Source: Gelidibacter algens (GTDB lineage: Bacteria > Bacteroidota > Bacteroidia > Flavobacteriales > Flavobacteriaceae). From it: a stretch of 64,000 nucleotides of DNA. Under the pieces are notes generated by a model. The model was not told the DNA's origin and did no database searches. It saw only the letters and a list, made by a program, of their open reading frames with translations. This document shows positions 36,844 through 46,578 of the stretch, in pieces (positions within the stretch are counted from its first letter, which is position 1; every line of letters begins with the position of its first letter). The stretch is taken from assembly GCF_001678675.1 (NCBI RefSeq), contig NZ_LZRN01000009.1, forward strand, positions 1 through 64,000, written 5' to 3'. The position numbers were made by a program, and so were the translations under genes.

Positions 36844-37203
36844 CTAGAAATGATAAAACGCATTCTCATAATGGGTCAATTCTTCTTTGGTTTTATTCTT
36901 CAGCACCGCAATAATATCAAATCGAGATTCCTGCTCAATATCATTTTCAACTATAAAAGCATCCATCGCTTTAACCAATAATTTGATTTTACTCGGCGTG
37001 ACGAAATCCTGTGGATCCCCAAAAAAGTCAGAATTTCGGGTTTTGACTTCCACACAAATCATCATATTGTTATGCTTCGCAATGATATCAATTTCAGCTT
37101 TTTGATAAAAATAGTTTTTGCACACAATCTCATACCCTTTTGAGAGCAGGTATTCAGCGGCAAGTTTTTCGCCTACTTTACCAAGTTCGTTGTGGTGTGC
37201 CAT
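36844..37203 (-). CDS. yraN: YraN family (UPF0102) endonuclease-like protein
   Basis: 119 residues with the whole UPF0102 signature: HNELGKVGEKLAAEYLLSKGYEIVCKNY, then AEIDIIAKHNNMMICVEVKTR with the D...ExK nuclease-fold pattern. Restriction-endonuclease-like fold, thought to act in DNA processing. The stop codon runs into a repeat hairpin. Confidence 0.92.
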   Translation of the reverse strand: MAHHNELGKVGEKLAAEYLLSKGYEIVCKNYFYQKAEIDIIAKHNNMMICVEVKTRNSDFFGDPQDFVTPSKIKLLVKAMDAFIVENDIEQESRFDIIAVLKNKTKEELTHYENAFYHF

Positions 37204-37217
37204 GGTAAATGAGTTTT

Positions 37218-37273
37218 CAGTGTTCAGCCTTCAGTTGGCAGTCGGCAGTCGGCTGTGTTCAGTTGGCAGAAAA
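37218..37273. repeat. Heptamer tandem repeat, 8 units
   Basis: CAGTGTT CAGCCTT CAGTTGG CAGTCGG CAGTCGG CTGTGTT CAGTTGG CAGAAAA in strict 7-bp register between yraN and the LD-carboxypeptidase gene. The CAGTC core is shared with the array at 13448. Confidence 0.75.
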
Positions 37274-37277
37274 AGAA

Positions 37278-38297
37278 CTACATTTTGAATTTTATAGTTG
37301 AGGACTCTTTACTTACTGAAAGTTCAATAGGGCGTCCAAGGATCAAAGCCCTATTATCATCTTCATGCCCCGCAGGCATCTCAAATGCAATTGGAAAATT
37401 GTATTCAGACAAGGCGTCCAGAATCAATTGCTCCATAGAACTTCCCCAAGGCGTTGTGTTTGTTCTAACTTTAGAAAAATCGCCCACAATCACCCCTTTA
37501 CAATTGTCAAAAAATCCAGCACGTTTTAAACTTTGCAGCATGCGGTCCACACTATAGGCGTATTCTCCAACTTCTTCTATAAACAGAATTTTTCCGGAGA
37601 CATCAATATTGGTTTTAGAACCCAACATACTATACAATAAACTCAAATTACCGCCAACCAAAGGTCCCGAGGCTGTTCCTACTTTATTGTATCCTGAACC
37701 TTCCAAGGTGTAGGCCAGAGGTTTCCCAAAAAGAGCATCCTTAAAGGTGGCAACCGTTTCTTTGATCTCGTCCAAATCTTCTACAACACTTACCGCCATC
37801 ATGGCGTGCATGGACTCAAAACCCTCCACATTCAACTGGTTATGCAAGGCGGTGATATCAGAATAGCCAATCACCCATTTCGGTTTCTTTCTAAATTTAG
37901 TGTAGTCCAACTTGTCCAAAATTCTCACCGTTCCGTAACCACCTCGTCCCGTCCAAATAGCACTAATGCTTGGGTCATCCATCGCATTCTGAAAATCAGC
38001 ACAACGCTGAGCATCAGTTCCTGCAAAATGATTGCCGTCAGCAAATAAATGATCGCCTAACACCGTGTGCAAACCCCAGCTGCTCATCAAATCTTGAGCA
38101 CGTTGGATATCTGCTTGTCGGTTTTTTAAAATTCCAGAAGGTGCCACAATGGCAACCGTGTCTCCCGCTTTTAAATATGCAGGACGCACCAATGTATGTG
38201 GTTTCATAGATGACGAGGTTTCTTGCGAATAGAACTTCTGAGATCCAAGAACCAAAACTAAGCAAGTTAATACGAGTGTAAATGTGATTTTCGACAT
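37278..38297 (-). CDS. LD-carboxypeptidase (S66), murein recycling
   Basis: 339 residues from the ATG at 38297 (MSKITFTLVLTCLVLVLGSQ), which gives a proper signal peptide. Serine nucleophile in VIGYSDITALHN (~135), glutamate in LFIEEVGEYAYSVDRML (~235) and histidine in FEMPAGHEDDNRAL (~310) form the S66 Ser-Glu-His triad. It trims the terminal D-Ala from murein tetrapeptides, here in the periplasm. Confidence 0.9.
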   Translation of the reverse strand: MSKITFTLVLTCLVLVLGSQKFYSQETSSSMKPHTLVRPAYLKAGDTVAIVAPSGILKNRQADIQRAQDLMSSWGLHTVLGDHLFADGNHFAGTDAQRCADFQNAMDDPSISAIWTGRGGYGTVRILDKLDYTKFRKKPKWVIGYSDITALHNQLNVEGFESMHAMMAVSVVEDLDEIKETVATFKDALFGKPLAYTLEGSGYNKVGTASGPLVGGNLSLLYSMLGSKTNIDVSGKILFIEEVGEYAYSVDRMLQSLKRAGFFDNCKGVIVGDFSKVRTNTTPWGSSMEQLILDALSEYNFPIAFEMPAGHEDDNRALILGRPIELSVSKESSTIKFKM

Positions 38298-38407
38298 AAT
38301 GTAAAAGTACATTTTTTTTCTAAATCGAGGTCAAAATGTGTACTTTTGTGGGGTCTTTAAGAAGATATTTGTCTTCATTTCAGAATACTTTCAAAACTTT
38401 AAAACCC

Positions 38408-38566
38408 ATGAATAAAATAAGATATATTGGCTTAGCAGTTTTAATTATCGGACTTGTCTTTCAATTTACTATGGACAACGACGCCATCGATTTTATTCCT
38501 GGACTTCTAATTGGTTTGGGTATTGGATTACTACTTACGGGTAAAATAAGAACATCTGCATCTTAA
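38408..38566 (+). CDS. Small two-helix membrane protein
   Basis: 52 residues from the ATG at 38408 (MNKIRYIGLAVLIIGLVFQF), with membrane segments at ~5-22 and ~30-45 (IPGLLIGLGIGLLLTG). The longer frame from 38336 has no support. Unknown function; the pattern is common as a conserved small protein in flavobacteria. Confidence 0.65.
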   Translation: MNKIRYIGLAVLIIGLVFQFTMDNDAIDFIPGLLIGLGIGLLLTGKIRTSAS

Positions 38567-38676
38567 CAAAGCTATGGATTTTAACAATTTTTCATAGTCT
38601 AGAATCCTTTCGATTCTGAAACATTGAACAACTAAACAGCGCTCTCGACAGTATTTGAGACGATATATTAAAACAC

Positions 38677-40752
38677 ATGAATCAACCAAAAAGATATACC
38701 ATTACCGCCGCATTACCTTATACCAACGGACCTATCCATATTGGCCATTTGGCTGGTGTGTATGTGCCTGCCGATATTTATGCACGCTATTTAAGATTGA
38801 TTGGAAAGGACGTGGCATTTATCTGCGGAAGCGATGAACACGGTGTACCCATTACCATAAAAGCAAAAAAAGAAGGCGTCACTCCGCAAGATATTGTGGA
38901 TAAATATCACGCCATCATCAAGACCTCCTTCGAAGATTTTGGGATTAGTTTTGATAATTATTCGCGCACCTCAGCGAAGATCCATCATGAAACCGCTCAG
39001 GAATTTTTCAAAACCCTGTATGATAAAGGCGAGTTTATTGAGGAAGTCACCGAGCAACTTTATGATGAAGAAGCCGATCAGTTTTTAGCCGATCGTTTTG
39101 TTACGGGAACCTGTCCAAAATGTGGCAATGAGGAAGCTTACGGCGACCAGTGTGAAAAATGTGGCAGCAGCTTGAATGCTACAGATTTGATCAACCCTAA
39201 ATCGGCCATCACCGGCAACGTACCTACTTTAAAACGGACCAAGCACTGGTTTTTACCTTTAGATAAGCATGAAGCGTTCTTGAAAGAATGGATCCTGGAA
39301 GGTCATAAAAAAGACTGGAAACCTAATGTTTACGGACAAGTTAAATCGTGGATTGACGATGGCTTACGCCCAAGAGCAGTGACCAGAGATTTAGATTGGG
39401 GAATTCCGGTACCTGTTGCCGATGCTGAAGGCAAAGTGTTGTATGTGTGGTTTGATGCGCCAATTGGTTATATTTCTTCTACCAAGGAATGGGCAGATCG
39501 GGTTGGAAAAGATTGGGAACCGTATTGGAAGGATCAAGACACGAAATTGGTCCATTTTATCGGGAAAGACAATATTGTATTTCATTGCATCATTTTCCCC
39601 GCGATGTTAAAAGCGGAAGGCTCTTATATTCTACCAGATAACGTTCCAGCAAATGAATTCTTGAATTTAGAAGGCAATAAACTTTCCACTTCAAAAAATT
39701 GGGCGGTTTGGCTGCCAGAATATTTAGAAGATTTTCCAAACCAGCAAGATGTGCTGCGCTATGCATTGACCGCTAACGCTCCTGAAACGAAAGATAACGA
39801 TTTTACATGGAAAGATTTTCAGGCCAGAAACAATAATGAATTGGTGGCCATTTTTGGAAATTTCATCAATCGTGTGGTTGTGTTAACTGATAAATATTAC
39901 GACGGCGTCGTCCCTGAAGCCTCAGAATTTAGCGCTGTTGATGAGGAAACTTTGGCCGCATTAAAAGCATATCCAGAGGTGATTGCAAGTTCTATTGAGC
40001 GCTACCGTTTTAGAGAAGCGAGTCAGGAACTGCTGAATTTAGCCAGATTGGGCAATAAGTATTTGGCTGATGAAGAACCATGGAAATTGGTTAAGACAGA
40101 TGAAACGCGCACCAAAACTGTCATGTTTGTGGCGCTTCAAATCGCAGCTGCCTTGGCAACCTTGAGTGCCCCATTTTTGCCATTTACTTCTGATAAATTG
40201 AAAACCATTTTAAATAGCAATTCCAACGGTGATGACAATTCATGGCATGATGTTTCCTCCAAAAAAGTATTACTTCCTGCAGGGCACGCTATTGGAAAAG
40301 CAGAGCTGCTATTTTCAAAAATTGAAGATGACGCCATCCAAAAACAATTGGATAAACTGGTGGCTAGCAAAAAAGCAAATGAGGCCGCTAACAAAAAGTT
40401 AGAACCTCAAAAGGAAACCATCACTTTTGAAGATTTTTCAAAGTTAGATATGCGCGTGGGCACTATAATAGAAGCCGAAAAAATGCCAAAAGCCAATAAA
40501 TTATTGGTCTTAAAAGTAGATACAGGTATTGATGTACGCACTATAGTTTCAGGCATTGCTGAGAGTTTCACTGCAGAGGAAGTGATTGGAAAACGCGTTA
40601 CGGTTTTGGTCAATTTGGCACCTAGAGCATTGAGAGGTGTTGAAAGCCAGGGGATGATTTTGATGACAGAATCTGAAGATGGGAAATTGGTTTTTGTAAA
40701 TCCTGATACGTCAACTGCTGCTAACGTGCCTAACGGATTGCATATTAGCTAA
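38677..40752 (+). CDS. metG: Methionyl-tRNA synthetase
   Basis: 691 residues. Class I HIGH motif in [14 protein letters not shown], zinc knuckle [17 protein letters not shown] (residues ~147-163), KMSKS counterpart [11 protein letters not shown] (~345), anticodon domain and a C-terminal EMAP/Trbp111-like tRNA-binding domain ([20 protein letters not shown], ~590-691) that dimerises the enzyme. Full length. Confidence 0.97.
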   Translation: MNQPKRYTITAALPYTNGPIHIGHLAGVYVPADIYARYLRLIGKDVAFICGSDEHGVPITIKAKKEGVTPQDIVDKYHAIIKTSFEDFGISFDNYSRTSAKIHHETAQEFFKTLYDKGEFIEEVTEQLYDEEADQFLADRFVTGTCPKCGNEEAYGDQCEKCGSSLNATDLINPKSAITGNVPTLKRTKHWFLPLDKHEAFLKEWILEGHKKDWKPNVYGQVKSWIDDGLRPRAVTRDLDWGIPVPVADAEGKVLYVWFDAPIGYISSTKEWADRVGKDWEPYWKDQDTKLVHFIGKDNIVFHCIIFPAMLKAEGSYILPDNVPANEFLNLEGNKLSTSKNWAVWLPEYLEDFPNQQDVLRYALTANAPETKDNDFTWKDFQARNNNELVAIFGNFINRVVVLTDKYYDGVVPEASEFSAVDEETLAALKAYPEVIASSIERYRFREASQELLNLARLGNKYLADEEPWKLVKTDETRTKTVMFVALQIAAALATLSAPFLPFTSDKLKTILNSNSNGDDNSWHDVSSKKVLLPAGHAIGKAELLFSKIEDDAIQKQLDKLVASKKANEAANKKLEPQKETITFEDFSKLDMRVGTIIEAEKMPKANKLLVLKVDTGIDVRTIVSGIAESFTAEEVIGKRVTVLVNLAPRALRGVESQGMILMTESEDGKLVFVNPDTSTAANVPNGLHIS

Positions 40753-40844
40753 ATTAATGTCATTAAGCAATACCCCGTATGCTTTTGAAATTAACTTGAA
40801 ACAGTTTACTATCTTTAAAAACATAATCCTTAATTACATACGCC

Positions 40845-41288
40845 ATGAAATACGTTCTAAGTTTATCATTAGTGATTTGTCTCGTTCTTTTTAATTGCAA
40901 ATCTCAAGACGCCAAGCAAATGTCTGCAAACAAATTTGAGACACAATTGATTGGTACAAAATGGGTATTGACCAAACTTAATAAAGACCTAGTCAATCTC
41001 ACCAGTCCTGAGCTCGAGCAACCTTTTATTAAGCTCACCGCTAAAGATTATGGTGTGGGCGGCAACGGTGGCTGCAATGCATTTGGAGGCACATTTACTT
41101 TAAAAGAAAACCAACACATTGAGTTCTCTCAACTATTGGCGACTATGAGATACTGCGATGATAATGGCATTGAACGCGTCTTTATGGGTAATTTGCAAAA
41201 AGCAAGTAGCTACACCATTACCAATAATATCTTGACTTTTAAAGACGAAAACGGCTATATTTTAGCGACGTTTAAGGCTACGAAATAA
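40845..41288 (+). CDS. META domain (HslJ-like) lipoprotein
   Basis: 147 residues with a lipobox (CLVLFNC) and a META domain: GTKWVLTKL, GGNGGCNAFGGTFTL, MRYCDDNGIERVF and a closing LTFKDENGYILATFKA. Surface or periplasmic; HslJ relatives are tied to heat and novobiocin tolerance. Next to a second META lipoprotein, probably an old duplication. Confidence 0.88.
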   Translation: MKYVLSLSLVICLVLFNCKSQDAKQMSANKFETQLIGTKWVLTKLNKDLVNLTSPELEQPFIKLTAKDYGVGGNGGCNAFGGTFTLKENQHIEFSQLLATMRYCDDNGIERVFMGNLQKASSYTITNNILTFKDENGYILATFKATK

Positions 41289-41384
41289 AAAAAGCAATAG
41301 CGAGAACACCTTGTTAAGATTCATCTAAAACCTTTCTAGTGTCGTCAAACTTCAATAGATTTCCTAGATCAAAACCCCAAAAAC

Positions 41385-42167
41385 ATGAAGACTACACTTA
41401 TAAATAGCCTCTGCATAACTCTTGTACTATTGTTTACAAGTTGCAATTCTGAAAAGAAAAAAGAGACTCAAATAGAGGGTTCCCAAATGGAAGCCATGTC
41501 AGATAATAGCATGACCTCCTTAGATTGGGGAGGCACTTATGAAGGCCAATTGCCCTGTGCAGATTGTGAGGGCATTAAAACTATTGTGACCATCAATCAA
41601 GACAACACCTATGTGATGAAGGAAACCTATTTGGGAAAAAATGCTACACCAAATGAATCTAAAGGCACCTTCAAATGGGATGATCAAGGCCAACGCATTA
41701 TTTTTTCGGACAGCAAGAGAAACCCTTATTTTGTTGGCGAAAACACATTAACGCATTTGGACAAAGATGGCAACAAAATTTCTGGAGATATGAAAGCCCA
41801 ATATGTTTTGAAGAAAGTCAACGACAAATTGGTAGGTGAAAAATGGCATTTGGTATCTTTTAAAGGGGAAGAAATACAACTTAAAGAAGCAAAGTCTGAA
41901 CATGCCTACATTGAGTTCAATGAGAATTTTACAATTTTAGGCTACACAGGTTGCAACAATTTACAGGGCGCCTACAAATTAGAAGATGCACAAAAAATAA
42001 AATTCTCACAATTGATTAACACCCTAAAAGCCTGTCCGGAAATCGAAACGGAAAACGAATTTTTAAAAACTATAAACTCAACAGCTTCTTATGCTTTTGA
42101 AGATCATGCTTTGGTGATGTATGACAAGGAACATCAAAAATTAGCAACATTTAAGGCAGCCAATTAA
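41385..42167 (+). CDS. NlpE-like plus META domain lipoprotein
   Basis: 260 residues: lipobox (VLLFTSC), an NlpE N-terminal domain (residues ~45-140: WGGTYEGQLPCADCEGIKT with the conserved CxxC), then a META domain (~150-258: GEKWHLVSFKGEE, GYTGCNNLQGAYKL). NlpE domains sense copper and envelope stress in proteobacteria. The NlpE-META fusion is common in Bacteroidota. Its own terminator follows. Confidence 0.88.
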   Translation: MKTTLINSLCITLVLLFTSCNSEKKKETQIEGSQMEAMSDNSMTSLDWGGTYEGQLPCADCEGIKTIVTINQDNTYVMKETYLGKNATPNESKGTFKWDDQGQRIIFSDSKRNPYFVGENTLTHLDKDGNKISGDMKAQYVLKKVNDKLVGEKWHLVSFKGEEIQLKEAKSEHAYIEFNENFTILGYTGCNNLQGAYKLEDAQKIKFSQLINTLKACPEIETENEFLKTINSTASYAFEDHALVMYDKEHQKLATFKAAN

Positions 42168-42195
42168 ACCAAAACATCATAAAAATAGACTTAAG

Positions 42196-42226
42196 AACTG
42201 TTTGAAACCTCAAACAGTTTTTTTTA
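42196..42226 (+). terminator. Terminator after the NlpE-META gene
   Basis: AACTGTTTG-AAACCT-CAAACAGTT followed by a run of T. Confidence 0.85.
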
Positions 42227-42232
42227 TCTTCC

Positions 42233-42240
42233 TATCTTTA
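42233..42240 (+). promoter_or_regulatory. -7 promoter box TATCTTTA of tex
   Basis: TATCTTTAC lies directly after the terminator and 23 bases before the tex ATG at 42264. Confidence 0.45.
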
Positions 42241-42263
42241 CAACCAATATTTAAAGCGTGCCC

Positions 42264-44387
42264 ATGCCATTGATTTCTTATATTATTTCGCAAACAAAAC
42301 TGCCGGAAACCTCAGTCAAAAACACGGTTCAATTATTGAATGAAGATGCGACCATCCCGTTTATTTCGCGCTATCGGAAAGAACGCACAGGCAATCTGGA
42401 TGAAGTTCAAATTGGCGATATTGTAAAATATAAGGAACAGTTTGAAGCGCTTGAAAAGCGAAAAACAGCCATCCTAAAAGCGATTGAAGAACAGGGTGCG
42501 TTAACACCAGAATTAAAACAAAAAATAGAAGCACTTCAAGATTTAACAGCCCTTGAAGATCTGTACTTACCCTTCAAAAAAAGCAGAAAAACCAAAGCAG
42601 ACACGGCACGACAAAACGGCTTGGAGCCTTTGGCCAAAATCATTATGTCGCAAAATGCTACGGATGTAGAATCGCTTGCTTATAAATATATAAAAGGTGA
42701 TATCGCTTCCGCAGAAGATGCTCTGGAAGGCGCACGCCATATCATTGCAGAATGGATCAATGAGCGTACCGATGTTAGAAACAACATTCGTCAGCAATTG
42801 GAACGCTTTGCGATGATTGCCACCAAAGTTGTCAAGTCGAAATCAGAGGATGACAACGCCCAGAAATTCCGAGATTATTTTGATTGGGAAGAATCTTTAA
42901 GTCGAATTCCCTCCCACAGACTTTTGGCCATCTTGCGTGCCGAAAGTGAAGGATTTATCAAATTCAAAATTGCGATTGATGATGACACGGCACTCTCTAA
43001 AATTGAAGATCGCATCCTTCGCTCTAACAATGAATGTTCTCAACACATTCAAATGGCCATTCAAGACGCCTACAAACGGTTATTGTTGCCTTCCCTTTCA
43101 AACGAAGCACTTCAAAATGCAAAAACAAAAGCAGATGAAGCCGCAATTTCAGTTTTCGCAAAAAATTTGAAACAATTGCTTTTAGGTTCACCTTTGGGAG
43201 AAAAACGCATTCTCGCCATTGATCCTGGTTTTAGATCGGGGTGTAAAGTGGTGTGTCTCGATGCACAGGGCGGCTTGCTCTATAATGAAACCATTTATCC
43301 GCATCCACCAAAAAATGATACCATTGGTGCCATAAAAAAAATAAGTTCTTTAACTGAGGCCTATCAGATTGAAGCCATTGCAATAGGCAACGGAACGGCA
43401 TCTAGAGAAACTGAAGCTTTTATCCGGAAAATCAGGTTCAAAAATGACATACAAGTGTTTGTGGTCAGTGAAGCTGGCGCCAGTATTTATTCGGCATCCA
43501 AAATTGCGCGTGATGAATTTCCTAATTACGATGTCACAGTCCGTGGATCGGTTTCTATCGGAAGGCGACTCCAAGATCCCTTGGCCGAACTGGTAAAAAT
43601 TGACGCCAAATCTATTGGTGTTGGGCAATACCAACATGATGTGGATCAAACCAAACTCCAAAAAGAATTGGATATTGTGGTCGAAAGTTGCGTCAATGCG
43701 GTTGGCGTCAACCTCAATACCGCAAGTGCCAGTCTGTTGAGCTATGTCTCCGGTATCGGCCCAAAATTGGCTGAGAATATCGTGAAGTACCGTGATGAAC
43801 ACGGCGCGTTTTCCTCAAGAAGCGCTATCAAAAAAGTGCCACGCTTAGGCGATAAAGCTTTTGAGCAAGGGGCCGGATTTTTAAGGGTCAAATCAATCAA
43901 AAATCCTTTGGACGATAGTGCAGTACATCCTGAAAGTTATGCGATAGTTGAAAAAATGGCGAAAGACTTGGGCCAGAATGTCTCCGATTTGATTGGAAAC
44001 AAAACTGAACTCCAAAAATTAAATTTACAAAACTACTGTACAGACAGCGTTGGGTTGCCAACACTTCAAGACATTATTAGAGAATTGGAAAAACCAGGTT
44101 TGGATATTCGAGAGCAAGCCAAGGTATTTACCTTCAACCAAAATATCAAAACCATTAGTGATGTGCAGGAAGGACAGTTGCTTCCGGGTATTGTCAATAA
44201 TGTCACCAATTTTGGCGCTTTTGTAGACATTGGCATCAAAGAAAGTGGCTTGATCCATGTCTCCAATCTCTCCGATACTTTTGTTAGTGATGTTAATGCA
44301 CATGTGTCCTTACACCAACAAGTTATCGTAAAGGTTTTGGATGTTGATATTCCGCGGAAGCGCATCCAACTCAAGTTGCACAAGTAA
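42264..44387 (+). CDS. tex: Tex family RNA-binding transcription accessory protein
   Basis: 707 residues from the ATG at 42264, preferred to the GTG two codons upstream. Tex-like N-terminal helical region (VPFISRYRKERTGNLDE-type motif, here ATIPFISRYRKERTG), YqgF/RuvX-like domain with LAIDPGFRSGCKVVCLD (~315), helix-hairpin-helix pair (LLSYVSGIGPKLAENIVKY) and C-terminal S1 domain (GQLLPGIVNNVTNFGAFVD). Cytoplasmic. Confidence 0.95.
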   Translation: MPLISYIISQTKLPETSVKNTVQLLNEDATIPFISRYRKERTGNLDEVQIGDIVKYKEQFEALEKRKTAILKAIEEQGALTPELKQKIEALQDLTALEDLYLPFKKSRKTKADTARQNGLEPLAKIIMSQNATDVESLAYKYIKGDIASAEDALEGARHIIAEWINERTDVRNNIRQQLERFAMIATKVVKSKSEDDNAQKFRDYFDWEESLSRIPSHRLLAILRAESEGFIKFKIAIDDDTALSKIEDRILRSNNECSQHIQMAIQDAYKRLLLPSLSNEALQNAKTKADEAAISVFAKNLKQLLLGSPLGEKRILAIDPGFRSGCKVVCLDAQGGLLYNETIYPHPPKNDTIGAIKKISSLTEAYQIEAIAIGNGTASRETEAFIRKIRFKNDIQVFVVSEAGASIYSASKIARDEFPNYDVTVRGSVSIGRRLQDPLAELVKIDAKSIGVGQYQHDVDQTKLQKELDIVVESCVNAVGVNLNTASASLLSYVSGIGPKLAENIVKYRDEHGAFSSRSAIKKVPRLGDKAFEQGAGFLRVKSIKNPLDDSAVHPESYAIVEKMAKDLGQNVSDLIGNKTELQKLNLQNYCTDSVGLPTLQDIIRELEKPGLDIREQAKVFTFNQNIKTISDVQEGQLLPGIVNNVTNFGAFVDIGIKESGLIHVSNLSDTFVSDVNAHVSLHQQVIVKVLDVDIPRKRIQLKLHK

Positions 44388-44391
44388 ACGT

Positions 44392-45348
44392 TTATTGGAG
44401 TTCTTTGCCTACGAGATAAGTGGTATATCCAATAAAAATCAATAACAATACCGCAGATTGCCAACGTTCCAACGTTTTCTTTTTGCCCGTGAACATTGCG
44501 AGAAATAAAAACAGGGTCCCTCCCAACAGAAGATAAATATCCATATTAAAAACAGGGCTAAATGCAATTGGCCGCACCAAAGAACTCACGGAGAGAATTA
44601 GAAAAATATTGAAAATGTTAGAGCCGATAATATTCCCAATAGCGATATCACTGTTCTTTTTCAGCGCCGCAACAACAGAGGTCATCAACTCTGGTAGGGA
44701 GGTTCCTGCGGCTATTATAGTCAGTCCGATTATTTTTTCACTCACGCCCAAATCACTGGCTATGGTGACCGCATTGTCAACAATCAATTTCCCGCCAATA
44801 ACCAAACCTATTAGTCCTAAAACAATGTAACCCCATATTTTAGTATTGGATGCTGTAACGACCACTGCTTCAGCAACTGTCTCATCAGTTTTCATTTGCT
44901 TATAAACATAAAACAAGAACAGAAAAAACAACGACAGCAAAATAAGCCCATCAATTCTCGATAAGCCCATATCACCAATGAAATACCCATTGGCCAGCAC
45001 CAAGAAGACAATAGCCGCCACAAAAGAAATGGGAATCTCTTTCCAAACTGTTGAAGATTGCACGGCAATTGGAAAAATAAGACCTACAATCCCCAGAATC
45101 ATAAACAGGTTAAAATTATTGCTGCCAATGATATTGCCCAAAACAATATCAGAATGATTTTCATAGGACGCCACGGTATTCACCACCAATTCTGGAGCAG
45201 AAGTTCCAAAGGCCACAATGGTCAGACCGATGACCAAATCAGGAATTTTATTCTTTCTAGCCAACAGCGTAGAGCCATTGACCATCCAATCCGCACCTTT
45301 TATTAAGAATACAAAACCTAAAATGACAAGAAAAACAGAGAGCAACAT
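44392..45348 (-). CDS. CaCA family calcium/sodium antiporter
   Basis: 318 residues, ten membrane segments in two inverted repeats. The alpha-repeat motifs are GTSAPELVVNTVAS (~residue 48) and GTSLPELMTSVVAA (~215), each followed by the ion-binding GNIIGSN. YrbG-type sodium/calcium exchanger of the inner membrane. Its stop is 4 bp from the tex stop (convergent). Confidence 0.93.
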   Translation of the reverse strand: MLLSVFLVILGFVFLIKGADWMVNGSTLLARKNKIPDLVIGLTIVAFGTSAPELVVNTVASYENHSDIVLGNIIGSNNFNLFMILGIVGLIFPIAVQSSTVWKEIPISFVAAIVFLVLANGYFIGDMGLSRIDGLILLSLFFLFLFYVYKQMKTDETVAEAVVVTASNTKIWGYIVLGLIGLVIGGKLIVDNAVTIASDLGVSEKIIGLTIIAAGTSLPELMTSVVAALKKNSDIAIGNIIGSNIFNIFLILSVSSLVRPIAFSPVFNMDIYLLLGGTLFLFLAMFTGKKKTLERWQSAVLLLIFIGYTTYLVGKELQ

Positions 45349-45420
45349 AGTGTGTTTTTTTTGTCAAATGTAGAAGATTATATGATACCAAATATGGCTC
45401 TCAAAAAATTTCTATATAAA

Positions 45421-45477
45421 AAACCATCTCTATTTTTCATACTCTGGAAGCATCCAGAAGGTTGAAAGAGATGGTTT
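45421..45477 (-). terminator. Nested-stem terminator of the 45499 gene
   Basis: AAACCATCTCT (45421-45431) pairs with AGAGATGGTTT (45467-45477); inside lies a second stem TCTGG/CCAGA (45443-45447, 45454-45458). A/T tracts flank both ends, so it may work in both directions. Confidence 0.65.
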
Positions 45478-45498
45478 CTTTACCAATTTCAGTGCCGA

Positions 45499-46002
45499 TT
45501 AGGCAGCGATGACGTTGTTCTTGTTGTGTTTGTGCTTATCAATTATGGACAACCATTTTTCAGCACGTGCAACTTCTCTATTCTGAGAAAAATTGTCTTC
45601 AGCGTTATATAAGGTAATCACAACAGGATTGGTATTGGAAACAAAGGTAAATTCCAAATCAAGACGTGACATCTCAGAATAATGCTTGTCTCCATTTTTA
45701 TATTCTTTGCTTGTTTTATTAATGACACACTTTCTAACATCTTCCAATGCAACTTTCTGAACTTTGGTTTCAGCAGTGTTAATATTGATGTAAAATAAGG
45801 TGTTTTCCTGTTCATCAAAGCCCAGACAAGTATTGTTCCAGGCTTCCTTTAGCGTAAATTTGATATTGTGCCCTTTGGCAGCATCGTTAAAAGCTTTCTT
45901 CTTTTTAGACGCGCCACTTTTTTCTGCCAAGACAAACCAGATAAAAGGCACTGTGACAATTAGTGTGACGAAAACCATCACGAAATTCATTGAAATATGC
46001 AT
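45499..46002 (-). CDS. Hypothetical protein with one N-terminal membrane helix
   Basis: 167 residues: a membrane segment (MNFVMVFVTLIVTVPFIWFVL), a lysine-rich hinge (KSGASKKKKAF) and a ~130-residue cytoplasmic domain with alternating strands (KVQKVALEDVRKCVI, RLDLEFTFVSNTNPVVITLYN). I know no name for it. It is a single-gene unit with its own terminator. Confidence 0.7.
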   Translation of the reverse strand: MHISMNFVMVFVTLIVTVPFIWFVLAEKSGASKKKKAFNDAAKGHNIKFTLKEAWNNTCLGFDEQENTLFYININTAETKVQKVALEDVRKCVINKTSKEYKNGDKHYSEMSRLDLEFTFVSNTNPVVITLYNAEDNFSQNREVARAEKWLSIIDKHKHNKNNVIAA

Positions 46003-46084
46003 TGTTTTATATTTTAAATTAGAGATAGACTTATAGAGGTGCTGTTGGACACCTTCTAAATTTTAACCGAATAAAAAAATCAGT

Positions 46085-46438
46085 CTATGTAAAACAATGA
46101 AAGGGAAAAATAATAGCTTTTGTAGAAAGATTGACCACAATTTGCTGGCCAATAGTATAATATGAAAGTTGATAAAATAAAGGAGCAACCGGGTTTTTGG
46201 CCAATTTAAAGGGCTGTGGAAATATTTTTACCCCTGGCGTTTCATAGGTGTAGGAATAACTAACATCAAGAACCGCATCAAAGAATAAAGGGTTTTGATC
46301 TTGTTCTTGAGTCGCCACAATATTGTCCACTGGCGTGTACGCTGCACTTGGTACTACTGTAAGATCAGAAGATCCGAGCAACATCAACCATCCAAAGATG
46401 TGAAGAATGGCACCTTGTAATGTGAACATCATATACAT
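46085..46438 (-). CDS. Short hypothetical secreted protein (uncertain)
   Basis: 117-residue frame with a hydrophobic start (MFTLQGAILHIFGWLMLLGSS) and a plausible soluble tail (YSYTYETPGVKIFPQPF). Codon use is similar to that of its neighbours and nothing overlaps it, but I recognise no family and no promoter. It may be a real small gene or chance. Confidence 0.4.
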   Translation of the reverse strand: MYMMFTLQGAILHIFGWLMLLGSSDLTVVPSAAYTPVDNIVATQEQDQNPLFFDAVLDVSYSYTYETPGVKIFPQPFKLAKNPVAPLFYQLSYYTIGQQIVVNLSTKAIIFPFHCFT

Positions 46439-46578
46439 ATTAGGCCACGAAGGTAAGTGAATGTCGTGTTAAAAAAATCCACAACTCAGGGAATTAATTT
46501 GGACCAAAAAAATAATATAGCCGTAACATTGAGATGGCAGAAAGAAATTACATTTGCCGGATTTTTATTTTCTTTCCT